Source: Acanthosepion lycidas (taxonomy: Eukaryota; Mollusca; Cephalopoda; Sepiida; Sepiidae). Taken from it: 64,000 nt of DNA. The translations under genes were made by a program, and so were the position numbers. Below, piece by piece: positions 46,097 through 58,299 of this stretch. Under the pieces are notes generated by a model, which worked only from the letters and a program-made list of their open reading frames with translations, was not told the DNA's origin and searched no databases. Positions within the stretch are counted from its first letter, which is position 1. Every line of letters begins with the position of its first letter. The stretch lies in NCBI GenBank assembly GCA_963932145.1, contig OZ010581.1, positions 82,550,802-82,614,801 of the forward strand. Direction: 5' to 3'.

Positions 46097-46423
46097 AACA
46101 ATCCCTTTGTTTCCCAGACTCTAAAAATCTACGGACTGCCATGGATTACTCAGACCCTTGAAAGATTACACAAAAAATATTGAGCTTTGAGAACTTTTGC
46201 ACTAAAAAACTTTTGGTTGTAAATATGTAACATTTATGAGGATAAAATACCGATATCTTTCCTGAGGTGCTTATAAATTGTACATTGTTCAGTAATTAAT
46301 GTTAACAACGAACTATTTTAAATTATGAAATTGTACTTGGACGAAACGAAAATTACTTACAATATAATACATATTACTTATAATATAATCCTTTTTGTCA
46401 TCAATTTTGACAGCACGGGTACA

Positions 46424-46426
<3 letters not shown>

Positions 46427-46466
<40 letters not shown>
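46427..46466. repeat. (TA)n microsatellite
   Basis: About 20 TA units just outside the left end of the 2-kb inverted-repeat element. Confidence 0.97.
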
Positions 46467-46471
<5 letters not shown>

Positions 46472-46489
46472 CTTTAGCGTTAAGCTTTG

Positions 46490-48490
46490 GGTTACGTTAG
46501 GTACCTTAATGAGATCGCTAAAAACAAAACATAGCATGATGAAAAAGACGCGAAACTTGACGAAAACAAAATTTTAGCGTCTAAATGTTTATGTTATTAT
46601 TGAGAGGAAAGATCAAAGTATTTTTTTAATTATTTTTGTAAAATTTTTCCTTCTTTTTAGAACATTCTAAATTTTGATTAAAAAAAACTTGTTTCTCTTT
46701 GTGTCACCGGAACTAATTCTTGCATAAAATTAAATATAAAATTTTAGCCCATTTTTTTCTATATAACAAACATCAATTTTGAAAATCTTGTAAAAATAAA
46801 AATAATTGTCAGATTTTAATGAAACTTTCAGAAACTATTCACAAATGATGGAACTTATTATAAATATGATTTTTTATAAAGTTATGGCAAAAAAAATTCT
46901 TTTCATATGTATTACCCCCCCCCCCAAACTACTTGTACAAAAACTCTATCATTTCAATTTTGGGAAGATTAGTGATTATATTAGTTAAAAGCACAAGGCT
47001 TTGAGGAAACCAAATCATGTTTGTTTTTTGTTTTTTTAGTTGGACCACCTCTATCTGAAAATCATCTCTGGATTGTAACATACAAAACTCAATAAAACAA
47101 AAAAAGCTTTTAATTGGTTTAATTTATTTTAATGAACATGGACAATATTGTCTGAAAGCAAAAAGATATTTCGATGAAAAATGAATTTTTAAAACAATTA
47201 TTTGTTATTTCTGAAATATTTTATTTTTACATTATGTTGTTAATTCTTCTAAAATTAGGGAAACGTTTGTAAAATTTAACCAATGTTGTTTATTAAGTAG
47301 ATATAAATTTACAGATTATAATTTCCAAAGCTTCTTACAAACTAACGAACAACAGTATATAAAAAAATATAATTTGTGTCAATAATAACACTGTAAATCA
47401 AATCTACGGAAGACCAGAAGTATCATTCGTGCAATAAAAAACGAGAGGTGGATTGATTTTCTGTCTAGTATTTAACTAAAATACTAAATTTTTAATACAA
47501 TTATTTGTTATTTCTTTAATTATAATAGATTTTTACATTTAAGTTGTTAAAATATAAAATTAGTTAAAAGCCGCATTCAGTTTCGTAAATGTCCTTTTGA
47601 GATATAGATTTATTTTTGCGAAACACGTGTGAAGTTATTTTGATTTTTCAATTTCAACAAAAATCAGTATCATCTTATGAAATTTAAATTTGTATTTTAT
47701 GTACACTTCTGATAAAATTTCATAAGAAAGGTACCTATAAATTAATTAGATACCCTTCTTATGAAATTTAATCTCACTCTTAACAGTCTTATTTTAATTT
47801 CTTTATAATATATTTTCCATAAAGCATCGTAAACGTAAAGGTGAAAGCTAAGTACAAAAAAAATTTAAAAAATTAGAGCGCTGAAATTTTTCCTTAAAAA
47901 TAACGAGGTAAATAATTTGTTCACTTAAATCTAAATAACTTCACATCTTTCCTTCCGTATAAGGAATTATCCTCACGTAAGCTATCAAAACGTCATGAAT
48001 GTCTTTCGTCACCTTGTCAAGTGACGCGAAAGGTTATGACCTGCTTTGTTTTATTTTCAAAGTACGTCTTTTCGGTGCAGAAACTAAGTTAAGCTTGGTT
48101 CAAAATATTTTAAATAAACATTATAATTTCTAATTTTCTTAAAATTTAAGTTTTGAAAAAAATTATAATTGATTTAAGTTTTGAAAAAAATTATAATTGA
48201 TTTTAAAAGAATTTCAAAGTGAGATTTTCATTTTTTCTTTTATAAATTGGAAAAAATGACTGACGTGATCGATTTGCTGACTAAAAAAAACAAGATTTTT
48301 AACGATAATTTTGGAGATACTATGAACGATTAAAAAAATGTAAAAAATATCCCCAAAATACTTTCATCTTTCCTATTAATAATAATATAAACATTTAGAT
48401 GATAAAGTTTTGTTTTCGTCAAGTTTGGCGTCTTTATCGTCATGCTATACACTTTTTTAGCGATCTCATTAAGGTACCTAGGTTACGATT
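46490..48490. mobile_element. 2-kb element with about 150-bp terminal inverted repeats
   Basis: 46490-46640 and 48340-48490 are reverse complements over about 150 bp at roughly 80 to 85 percent by eye. Anchors are GGTACCTTAATGAGATCGCT near the outer ends, AACTTGACGAAAACAAAA and CTAAATGTTTAT. The 1.7-kb interior is very AT-rich with no ORF of note; it has a short C-run at 46917-46925 and a 28-bp tandem duplication near 48148-48203. No family is recognised. It is probably a non-autonomous DNA transposon or foldback element. Confidence 0.65.
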
Positions 48491-48573
48491 ACATTAATGT
48501 TAGGATAGCTATCTTTAATCGTCTCGTTTGCTTAATAAACTCGTTTAACATATAAGAAAGGATACCTATTAAA

Positions 48574-48577
<4 letters not shown>

Positions 48578-48632
<55 letters not shown>
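48578..48632. repeat. (TC)n then (AC)n
   Basis: TC units followed by AC units. Confidence 0.97.
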
Positions 48633-50285
48633 TTTCATTGAATCCGTTCTTACTTGAACTTTAAAGACTTTCTCGTTTTGTCCACTTTTTCTTTATCTAT
48701 TTCTACCATTTTTTTTTTTTCATTATTTATTAATATGTTATGTTCATCTTATTTCTGTGTCTACTTATTTGTCTTCTTTCCTTGTACATTCTTCTGTATT
48801 ACTCCCTCACTTAATTATTTTTCAATTTTATGTTTCTATTTTCGATATTCTGTCATATTTAACCATCTACTCTTTCTTCTACTTACGTCCGAATTTATTT
48901 AATCGTCCTTGAAAATCGATCTTGTGCCGTAATGATCCGTGTAATTTCCAGTTCACATCCAGTTTATTATGAAATGTGTCCAAATCTGCACCATTTTCTC
49001 ATTAGAATACACTAATTAGTATAACATGAACGTTCTGCATCGACTCTTTTAAACTTCTATTTGGAGCGAACTCTCACATCATTAACTAATTTCTTTGATT
49101 CTTCTCTGTCAAAGGGACGCTCTCATTGTTGACCCATGCTACGAGTTATGTGGTATGAACAATTGTATTCACTAGTCATGTTGTTTTTCAATTCTTATCG
49201 CATTTACATTGTAAGTACGATTCAATATCTACAGTATTCAACTACAGTTGACCCATACCGTTTTATTTGACTGTGTATCATCCATCACCATCCATTACAT
49301 ATCAATCCAATCTATCGGTCTGTTAATGTCTATGTTTGCATCTGAAGTGTTCTTACTCGCACTAAGTATTTTGTCCTTGAAGTTTGCTCTTCTCAGCGAC
49401 TAAGATTTTGTCTGGTTTCTACCCATTAACATGTCTGGCTAGGTTGGATCTGCCAGGAGATAAATTCCTCCCTGCATAACTCTGCGGGTCATAGGGACAC
49501 TGAAGCCACTCCATAACATCGAGGTACTTAATCATGGCGAGTAATCTTTTTATACTTTGTGCAAAACACTATGCTGATTGTTATATAACTATTGCTATGT
49601 TTAATCTTCCGATTCAGATGATAAAGCCCAAATATATAAACTGATGCTAACTAGTTGATGTAGTTGAATAGGTTTGAACCATTCACTTTGTATCTCTGCG
49701 AATTTTCTGCTTTCTGTTTATCTTAGGGTCAAGAATTGCATTTCAGTTAGCCATCAAAATTATTCGTCAGAGAACGTCAGAAGTTCCGTCAGATTTCGAG
49801 GAAAATGAATGCTGCTATAAACGGCAGCATGGGTTTCGATCAATCCGTTCGTTGTGCCTATGTCTAAAGCATAGAGCTTTGCATTAAAATAACATTTAAC
49901 TAGCAACAAAACAACTTGAGAATAACAATCACTTGATGCTGAATAAAGGAGAAATTTATTGAACAACATATTTGACTATCGCTATTACAGGTAAAATACC
50001 CTGTAAAATGAGATGTGAATATAAACAGTTACCCTATCTAAACAAGCTTTCCAGATCTCTTCAAAATAAGATGATAAATCCTGTTTAAGAATCTGCTTGT
50101 CCACTTGAGAGACATTGTCACCCGGGCAAATAACTGTCTCTTAACTCTCCACCATGTTAACTTATCACGTTCCTCTTAAGGAAGCGAAAATCTATGAGCA
50201 GAATAAGAAAGGCCTTTTTAATGGATTTCATGTGATGGAGTTGATTTGGCCGAAACTTTATTCATTCTGCCAACTGTACCGATAG
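48633..50285. other. No gene recognised
   Basis: T-rich at first, then mixed composition. A GC-richer stretch at 49760-49990 is open for 69 codons on the minus strand but shows no motif. Confidence 0.4.
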
Positions 50286-50287
50286 AT

Positions 50288-50475
50288 ATGTGAGTAGTGC
50301 AACGGATATCGATGCAAAAAAAGCTGAGCTCAAATTCTGAGCTCGTCTGTAGTGTTTGCTTTCACACTAATGCCTTTGGGAAAGGCATAAATATGTCCTT
50401 TCTAGCAGTTGTGAGTTAAATAGCAGAGTGGTAGCCATTCAAATTCCAAATAGTGGAGAATCCGAGAAGAAACCA
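50288..50475 (+). mobile_element. Second SINE family, copy 2
   Basis: Partner of 29216-29400: box A-like TAGTGCAACGGATATCG, box B-like CTCAAATTCTGAGCTC and a shared body start. The 3' parts of the two copies diverge. Confidence 0.6.
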
Positions 50476-50538
50476 CTCCACTATCTTTCCCAATAACAAA
50501 GAAAATCTGTCTATATCTCTGAGATGAGGTATTATGAT

Positions 50539-50738
50539 TACTTACATTATTTACATTATTCGGACTGTTGTCCTCATCTTCATTGCCATATGCACAACGT
50601 TTCGGCCGTTTCTACGCTCCGGCCTTCTTCGAAATTCCAGTCACCTGAAGAGGACCGAAGCGTACAACGGTCGAAACTTTGTGAATATGGGAATGAAGAT
50701 GAGAATAACAGCCCGAATAATGTAAATAATGTAAGTAA
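50539..50738. mobile_element. Head-to-head PLE termini forming a palindrome
   Basis: 50539-50632 is the reverse complement of 50645-50738 with several mismatches, about 12 bp apart. Both arms carry the PLE terminal motif. The plus arm has CTGAAGA (50645-50651), G, stem GACCG/CGGTC, GAAAC (50673-50677); the minus arm has GAAGA, A, stem GGCCG/CGGCC, GAAACGTT. Both continue into the shared AATAGTCCGAATAATG-type sequence seen at 41870-41890. The plus copy also has a CACT/GTGA helix I. Confidence 0.8.
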
Positions 50739-51254
50739 CAAAGAAAATGATTTTGACTACGTTATGAAGAGATATTTTTTGAAGATGAAGTTTCCTGTGA
50801 GATCGGTAAGATTCTTCAGTTGCAGGCTATTTTTGTTCGAGGAATAACTAAGATGAACCCGTAGACATCCATTCTTTTAATAAAATCTCAGCTGTTACTT
50901 GAAAAGAATCTTACTTTAGTTGTCTTGAAAGCGTATTCACTGTTACTCCAGGGCACTTTCTATTTGCGATACGACTTTATTGCTACTTCTGAAATTCCTA
51001 CCGCTAGTCGCTGAGAATTTTAAGGGATGTAACAACTACAAAAGTCTTTGTTGAACTTTCTTTAGAGCACTTGCTAAGTTTCACATTTTCCCTTGTTGTT
51101 CTGTAAATGCCTTCGACATCAAAGTTTGAAGCTCGTTTGAATGCGCGCACACACACACCCTTTCGCAACTCTTTTTATTTCGTACCTTGTTGTAGGATTT
51201 TACCTTTATTTTATGTAAGGTACAGAAAAAATATCGTCAGAAATAAAAAAAAAA

Positions 51255-51660
51255 AAAAAAAGAGTGCTGAACTGTGATGCAATATCAATTCTCTTGCATG
51301 GCAGTAAATGCTGGACAATCAAATCACAGGTGTAGAGAAGACTGGAAGCAACAGAAATCTGGTTCTACAGAATAATGATGAGAAATCCATGGACAGAATG
51401 CGTAAGCAACAAAGAAGACTTAAAGAAAATGAAAACAGAAAGGACACTTACATCCCAAATTAGAAAGACACAGCTGAAATTTCTTTGAAATATAATGAGG
51501 AAGGAAGACTTGAAGAACTTGACACTCACTAGGCATATCGAGAGTAAGAGGGAAAGGAGAATGCAGCAGACCCCCTATTTGAGAAGCTCGTGTAAATAGT
51601 TAGGGGAAGGAGTGGAGTTTTGACAAAGTGACACACGGAGAGCCATGATTACCCACACGC
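51255..51660 (+). pseudogene. RTE-type LINE pol C-terminal fragment
   Basis: Reads VLNCDAISILLHGSKCWTI (family Y-G-S-E-x-W-T), then RRLEATEIWFYRIMMRNPWT, KTERTLTSQIRKTQLKFL, IMRKEDLKNLTLTRHIESKR and RAMITHTLK. This is the standard end of RTE-type polyproteins downstream of the RT. It is open over long segments but has a few stops. 5'-truncated. Confidence 0.85.
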
Positions 51661-52057
51661 TGAAATGACATGACACGTAGAAGATTCTTTATTGTGCTAT
51701 TTTTTATTACCGTTAGTCGACTTTTGGCTATGAATGTAGTTTTTAGACTTTGTCGGAATATAAGTGAATACAGAGCTGTGTTTTTTTTGTTTTTTTTTTT
51801 TCTCGATTTTGAGCCATACTTTCATTCTGTCAGCTCTTCAACTGACTGCTTGATTATTTTTTTGTGAATTTAAAAACAAAACAAGATTTAAAAAGAAAAA
51901 TCTCTGCAAAAAATCTTTAAAAATTACAACTGTCAAAAAAAATGAAGTACGTATAAATCTGTTCATGTCTTTTTGCATATTACAAATGTTCGAAAATGAT
52001 CTGCTTGTAGCTGTTAATAAAATCTGTCGTCATTCTGAGACTATTCTTACTGTCACT

Positions 52058-52058
<1 letters not shown>
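51661..52058. other. No supported feature
   Basis: AT-rich with poly-T near 51780-51802. Confidence 0.5.

Positions 52059-52060
<2 letters not shown>

Positions 52061-52133
<73 letters not shown>
52061..52133. repeat. (GATA)n microsatellite
   Basis: About 18 GATA units. Confidence 0.97.
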
Positions 52134-52562
52134 TGGTTGTGGTGATTGTGAGGGATTTATTTTTAAACACCTCCATAAACAGGACAGGCACAATTTCGCA
52201 AGAAAACCTAGTTAACCATAGCCGTATTGAAGCTATAGTAACATGATGAGATGAGAAGATTCAATATTTATAGTTAAACGAAACAAGTAAGTTTAGAAAT
52301 AGTAAATAAATCTATATATTCATAAAATATAAAATTAGATCAAAGCACAAAACAAAACAAAAATTATTCCTTTCGCAAAATATTGTTAGCCTGTTTTAGA
52401 GAATAGTTTGCATATTCATGAAGGAATTGCTCAAAACCATAATGAACGCTTTAAGACACAAATTAAAAAATATAACTTTAGCCTTCTTTTTAAGGAAATC
52501 ATAGTCAAAGCAAATATTTCAAGTTAGTTTTCTGTCCCATCCCCACCACCCCAGGGGTGCAG

Positions 52563-52650
52563 GACAACTGAACACCACCGACTGAACACTAGCGACTAAA
52601 CACCACCGACTAAACACCGCCGACTGAACACCTGAACACCTGAACAACTC
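52563..52650. repeat. 14-bp minisatellite (ACTGAACACCACCG)n
   Basis: Four to five diverged 14-bp units, then shortened units (TGAACACC). A related sequence in inverted orientation lies at 52780-52830, so a small foldback element of about 270 bp is possible. Confidence 0.8.
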
Positions 52651-52989
52651 AGGACTGAAAAAATAATTAAAAGCAAATTATTGGTTCATATTTTACATAA
52701 TATCTTTTCAAATTCTTCATTTGAAGAAAAATATTCAATTAATTACTTTTATTCGAATATGAAAAAAAGTGATTTTCTGGTGCTGAGTTGTCTCAGTCCT
52801 GTGTTGTCCCGTCGCTGTTGAGTTGTCTCTTCACGAACTCCAAGCATTGCCAGGTAGATCCATGAACAAAGAACCATGTTTATTGGAACCAAAAAATTTC
52901 ATTCATCAGTGTGATACTGGAGACGACCGTATTCGAGACTTTTTCCTTTGTATGATACCTCGTCGTCAGTTTCTTTGTTTATCGCACAC

Positions 52990-53330
52990 CGGGACTTTCA
53001 TAATTTTGTTAAACACCGTTAAAGTCATCGATTCCAATATCGTCTAAAACTGTCAGCATCTTTATTATAATTTTTCTCAGTTCCTGTCTGTTTTTCTTCT
53101 TCGTCTTGGCTAATGATCAACTAACCTTTGACGTCTCTCCAGGATATGTATTGTAGGTTTCTCTCCTTTGTTGTCATGAAAAAGCTCGCCAGTGAATTCA
53201 TTCCACCTCTGTACAAGCGTTCTTTTTCTATCTTCTGATTTTCTACCCTGCTATGTCTTTTTTTCATTTTATGCATGTCTGCAATGCCTATGTTCTGAAT
53301 TTTTTCGATCTCTGCGCATTTTTCATTAAA
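52990..53330 (-). pseudogene. RTE-type LINE pol fragment, pre-RT linker
   Basis: On the minus strand it reads [20 protein letters not shown], then (another frame) RWNEFTGELFHDNKGEKP and IHILER. These resemble the linker between endonuclease and RT in RTE-like elements, where R-W-x-E-Y-x-x-x-L-F-x-D-x-R/K-G appears. Frameshifts interrupt it, and the upstream and downstream parts are unreadable. Confidence 0.55.
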
Positions 53331-53436
53331 CCATTCCTCTTTTGCATTCTACTTGATGCAAAAACACTAAGGAATGGCATAAAAGAATGATAAACATAAT
53401 GAACTTTTAAAAAATCTATGCGTTTTGTACTTTTAC

Positions 53437-53460
53437 ACACACACATACACACGCATACAT

Positions 53461-53532
<72 letters not shown>

Positions 53533-53560
53533 ATTTATGTATGTATATATAAGCCTGGTT

Positions 53561-53621
<61 letters not shown>
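53437..53621. repeat. Compound (CA)/(TA)/(GT)/(TA) tract
   Basis: CA units, TA, GT, a short unique spacer with AAGCCTGGTTTGTGC, then a second TA tract. Partly self-complementary. Confidence 0.95.
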
Positions 53622-53624
<3 letters not shown>

Positions 53625-54715
53625 ATCTTAGAAGCGCAAGAGTGCACACACTGGATATAAATTTAAGTCCTAATTATATTCGGCTTTAGAAATGTGTACA
53701 TCTTTATGTGTGTCTCATCTCAATCAGCAACGCCACAAATAATCATACCAATCTTATGATGATTAAACACAATGGTTGTTATTACCATTAAAATAGAGAT
53801 AATTATTTACAAATACAAAACAAAAACACCTGAATGATGTACGAAAATAGTATTTGAAACCTATAAAAGTTGATATGATAGAAATAAAATAAATAAATAT
53901 AAATATAAATAAATAATATAAATAAAATGAAACAAATAAAAAGATAAATAAAAAATGACTAAATAAAACAAATGAAAACTATAGAAATTAAATGAATACA
54001 TTCGGTAATTTTCTTTTGGCTATAAAGGAATGTTGAATTAAGGATAATAAAATATTTTCAATATTCTTTACAAATAACTGCATTCGTCACGATGCAGTTT
54101 GTCTTTTCATCTACATTTTTCCTACAACATTTATTCAGATTTTTTTTACTTTCTTCCATAAAAGAAAAACTTTAGACATCGATCATCTCCGGATTACTTC
54201 TTTTTCACAAATCACTATTTAAACGCTTCTACAAAGTTCCCTGATTACTTACAGTTAGTCGGCGAAATGAAGAATGAAAGCATAGCTCTATTTGCTAATC
54301 TTTGGTTTATTAAAAAAAAGATCTGCTAATGTCTTATTTTTATCACGTCTCAACAGTGTTTTGTTAAATATATTTATTTTATAATCCAATAGCTTCTCTA
54401 ATTCTATTTTGTTCATTGAACAACGAAACCTCACCAAGCGATATTAGGTTAGTTAATACAATGAATACTTGTTAATGTAAGCATAGTTCTTGTTCTTACA
54501 TATAATAACTCTTGCCAACAAGATTGAAGAAAAGAAAGTAAACCGAATTCTCCAGATAATTCAAGATTCTTTTGGGGAAAACTACACTTATCAGAAATTC
54601 AAAGTTTTAAGGCTTTTCATAACATACCATGAAAAGCAAAGTATGAACAATTTTAATTTCTTTTTGAATGTCTGGAAAGAGATTAAATAAAGAGTTCAGT
54701 TCAAAATTCTATGAA
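53625..54715. other. No gene; (AAAT)n-like patch 53880-53950
   Basis: AT-rich with an imperfect AAAT/ATAAA patch. No feature is supported. Confidence 0.5.
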
Positions 54716-54719
54716 GGTT

Positions 54720-54832
54720 ACTCGGATCGGCAAGCATATGAAGAAGGCCGGAGAGCACAACGTCTGAGACGTTGTGATAAAACAACAAAGATGTGGGAAA
54801 TAGTCCAAATATAAATAGCGTAAATAATTTTG
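54720..54832 (+). mobile_element. Solo PLE terminus with hammerhead-like motif
   Basis: ATGAAGA (54739-54745; first base changed from C), an A, stem region GGCCGG, then GAGACGTTGTGATAAA. It continues GAAATAGTCCAAATA, homologous to the 41.8-kb and 50.7-kb termini. Core bases are mutated, so it is probably inactive. Confidence 0.6.
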
Positions 54833-54834
54833 TC

Positions 54835-55735
54835 ATTTTTTTTTAAATTTGAGGGGAAATTAATTTTGTATGATACCAGTACAGGAATTGTATTCATTGC
54901 TTTAATCTACTAATTTTATTGATTTTATTCTTTTCATATTATTTGCTATGTATTATTCTTAAATCGAATAATTTTATATATTTTTTTAAATCGATACAAA
55001 TGTTTATTTTTTTTCTCTTTTATTCTATATTTGTATTTTTCATAATTCTATAACTTTTAAAATGCAATTTCTCTTTTTTTTCTACGCTTTTATTTCCCTT
55101 TGTATCTGCTATTTTTTATTGATATAAGTATATCGTGCTAAGCCTGCGTGGCTCTGTAGTAAGTGTCTACTTGTCATTTCGAGTTTTCAAATCCAGTTTC
55201 TATTAAATTCCTTTATTAATTGATTTTGTCTCGAATTTATGTTGCAGCCTTACGGCTTTCTTTTCTCCCTTATTAAATCCTTAGCATAAAAAGTATTTTA
55301 AATCTTTTTTAGTTGAATTTAAATTGAAAATTTATTTTACGTATGAATATACTAAATAAATTGAGTCTAGTCAGTATTCTCATGATCTAGTTGGCTGAAT
55401 TTTCTTGCTAAATAAAATGTCCGAACATGGAATTGTTTTGCCGTTTCTTTCTCCTGTTGTTCTTAATTTTATTGAAAGCATGTCTCCCAAGCCCACTGTT
55501 GGTAGGGGCGGAGGATTGGCCGTTGATCCCCCCAGCTCTGCGTTTCGTTGAAACCCTATGCTTGGACTTAAGGTAAGCCGTACATTCACTGGTTATCATG
55601 AGAAAGAAAGCGGACAAACACTCGCTGCCATGTATGATGTGGCATTTATTATGACATATCAAACAAAGCCGGATAACCTTATTTTCTTCAATTTCTTCTT
55701 TTTTTAAAGAATAGGACAATGGGACTTAGTGTTGT
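54835..55735. other. No supported gene
   Basis: AT-rich until 55380, then a GC-richer patch (55480-55700) just upstream of the LINE. It has open frames but no motif. Confidence 0.4.
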
Positions 55736-55937
55736 GAAAGGGTAAAATCCAAGTGTCAGCCTGGACACTTTGCTGCCTACCTCCCTCTTATCCTTCCCTT
55801 TGTTTTTGTCGTTCTTGTATGTATTATATGTAATAGGAGTAGGTAGGCTTTCCTACCGCCCGGTCAACACTCCTCCCACTTCTCTTGGACATGAGTAGAG
55901 GCTCACGGCTTGTTTCTCGTTTAGGAAGGGGTTCCTG

Positions 55938-55938
<1 letters not shown>

Positions 55939-56002
<64 letters not shown>
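55939..56002. repeat. (CT)n tract in LINE 5' region
   Basis: About 30 CT units with one TTT interruption. Confidence 0.95.
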
Positions 56003-58057
56003 GTATTAGTGCAGCTCTGTTTCTCCCGTGATGTGCGCAGTCTGTGGAATTACCTCTTCATTCTGAGGGGACACGGTTGACAGTTCTCTGGTTGCTGTTT
56101 CCGACTGGTAGTTAGTAGCCCTAACTCTTGCGTAGCGTCTTGAGCGGCCGCTCTGATCAACAGTTGTATAATACCGGGGTGTTTGTAGTGCCATGTCGCG
56201 CATGAAAAGGTGTCCCTGCAGTCACCTCCGGTGGGCAACCCTGAGGCCACATTATGATGCAGGCTGTGCCAACTCCTCTCTGCCCACGTCACGGTCGATA
56301 ACTGTCTGCTTCTTTTACTTCGGGCCTTCTCATCTTCCAACCATAATTCCACATGATCACTTACAAAGACCGAAAAAGTAATCCTAAACCAGCCCATCAA
56401 AAATCACCTAAACACCTCAACATTTCGTTCTCCAACATCCGTGGCATTAGAACAAACTTCTGCAGTATAGAATCTTTCCTCACTGCAAACTGCCCGGATA
56501 TACTGGCTCTCTGTGAGACCAACCTTGTCTCGTCTATCTCCTCTGATCTCTCGATCCCAAGCTCTCCTCAGAAAAGACTCTCTAACCCACATGCACGGCC
56601 TTGGTGTCTACGTCAAGGACTATCTCCCTCTGGCCAGAGAGTTGTCTCTCGAATCGCCAGACCAGTCGTACATGTGTTTCCGACTATCTCTTCTCAATGC
56701 GGTAAGCTATCTCTTCTTTGTTTACCACTCTCCATCCTCTCAAGACTGTGGGATACTCGATAGCATTTCTCACACAATAGACAAGGCTCTCTCCCCCCAC
56801 CCGTTTGCTCACATATTTGTGTCTTGGCGACTTTAACACCCATCATATAGGAAATATAGGGTCAAGTCGCGCTCCTCCCCCTGGTTCTCCGCTGCTTGCT
56901 CAGCTGCTATTGCCCATAGGAACCACTTCTTTCACCTATTTCGTAGCGACATGTCGGACCGCAATAGACGTCTCTTTGCCTCCGCCCGTAACGAGTGTAA
57001 GCGTGTCCTCAACGATGCTAAGTCACTATTTGCTGCTTGGATGAAGAAGCGTATTGCATCTCGCAAATTTGGCTCCAAAGATTATTGGCGTCTCTGAAAG
57101 AACGTACTGAACAATTGCAAACTCTCTATACCTCCTTTGTTCAACCAGTCCTGACCTCCTCTGTCGACAAGGCTGAATGCTTTGCTCGGAAATTTTAATT
57201 CAACTCAACGGTCGACTCTTCCGGTGTACCCATACCCGACATCCCTTTCAGAACTGAGGCCCTATTGAGTGGGTTAAACATAACCCCGTCTTTGGTATTG
57301 GGCATTATCTCCAATTTAGACCCCAACAAGGCTAGTGGTGGGGATGGGATACCAGCCATTGTCTTGAAGAAATCCGCGCCTGACCTGGCGCCCGCCCTCT
57401 CTAAACTATATAACTACCGCCTCAAGGAATCTTGTTGTTCCTGTTTTCAAGGACTCTGACGACCCCTCTGATCCTTCTAATTACCGTCCTATCAGTCTCC
57501 TACCCTTCTTCGGCAAAGTCTTCGAGGCCTTAATCAATACTGAAGTGGTTAACCACCTTACATCCCATAATCTGCTCTCAGACAAGCAATATAGCTTCTG
57601 CTTTGCCCGATCTAAAGCTGATGTGCTTACGGCCATCACTGAAACTGTCTACAAAGATCTTCAAAATAACGGGGAAGCTCGTGCTGGGGCTCTAGACATC
57701 TCCAATGCGTTTGATAGGGTTTGGGATGCCGGACTTCTTCGCAAACTCTAGGGTTATGGCATTACGGGTCGATTGTTTGACCTAATACAATCATTCCTGT
57801 CAAACAGTTTGAAGGTCGTTCTCAAGGGATTCTCCTCCAGTTCCTATCCCACGAAAGCAGGTGTTCCTCAAGGCTCCATCCTAGGCCCCACTCTATTCCT
57901 TATCTACATAAATGACCTTCATGACGCCATAAAATCCCAAGTTAGCATCTACACGGATGACACCACAATTTTCTCCTGCCTCAAAAACAAATCTAGTGTC
58001 GCTGACAAAACTAACCTGGCCGTGCATCTCGAAAAGGACCTCCAATCGGTTGGGAAC

Positions 58058-58299
58058 GGTATTTAGTCACTCCCCCCACGAGGGCATCATGTGGCACACG
58101 GCCGGTTTAACGTGGGGTTTCCGAGCCCGTTGGCTCGGGCAAAAATATGCCCTTTGAACCCGTATAAACGGGTTCAGGGTCGGTCTACTACCCTGAAAGA
58201 GACTCCGCCCTTCGGCGTAGCCTCCTGCGGGTTCCTCCCCGCCCGTAGACAGAGAGTTCAACCGATCAGCCGATCAGCCGGTCGCCCGACTTCGGACTG
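58058..58299. mobile_element. 242-bp GC-rich structured insert with target duplication
   Basis: Interrupts the LINE RT region. AATCGGTTGGGAAC at 58044-58057 recurs as AATCGGTTGGAAC at 58300-58312, a target-site duplication of 13-14 bp as made by LINE machinery. The insert folds into a row of hairpins: CGAGCC-CGTT-GGCTCG (58122-58137), GGGCA/TGCCC, GAACCCGT-ATAA-ACGGGTTC (58156-58175, 8 bp perfect), AGGGT/ACCCT. No coding capacity, no poly-A and no clear tRNA boxes. Probably a SINE or other retroposed structured RNA of unknown source. Confidence 0.7.

Noticed and set aside
53288-53649. Long ORFs reading YIYI, THTH and VCVC repeats, here and at about 14.1, 39.4, 40.1 and 40.8 kb
   Set aside because: Translations of (TA)n, (CA)n and (GT)n tracts with no independent coding evidence.
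56006-56400. Minus-strand ORFs of 65 and 116 codons
   Set aside because: They lie antisense to the LINE 5' region and have no known motif.
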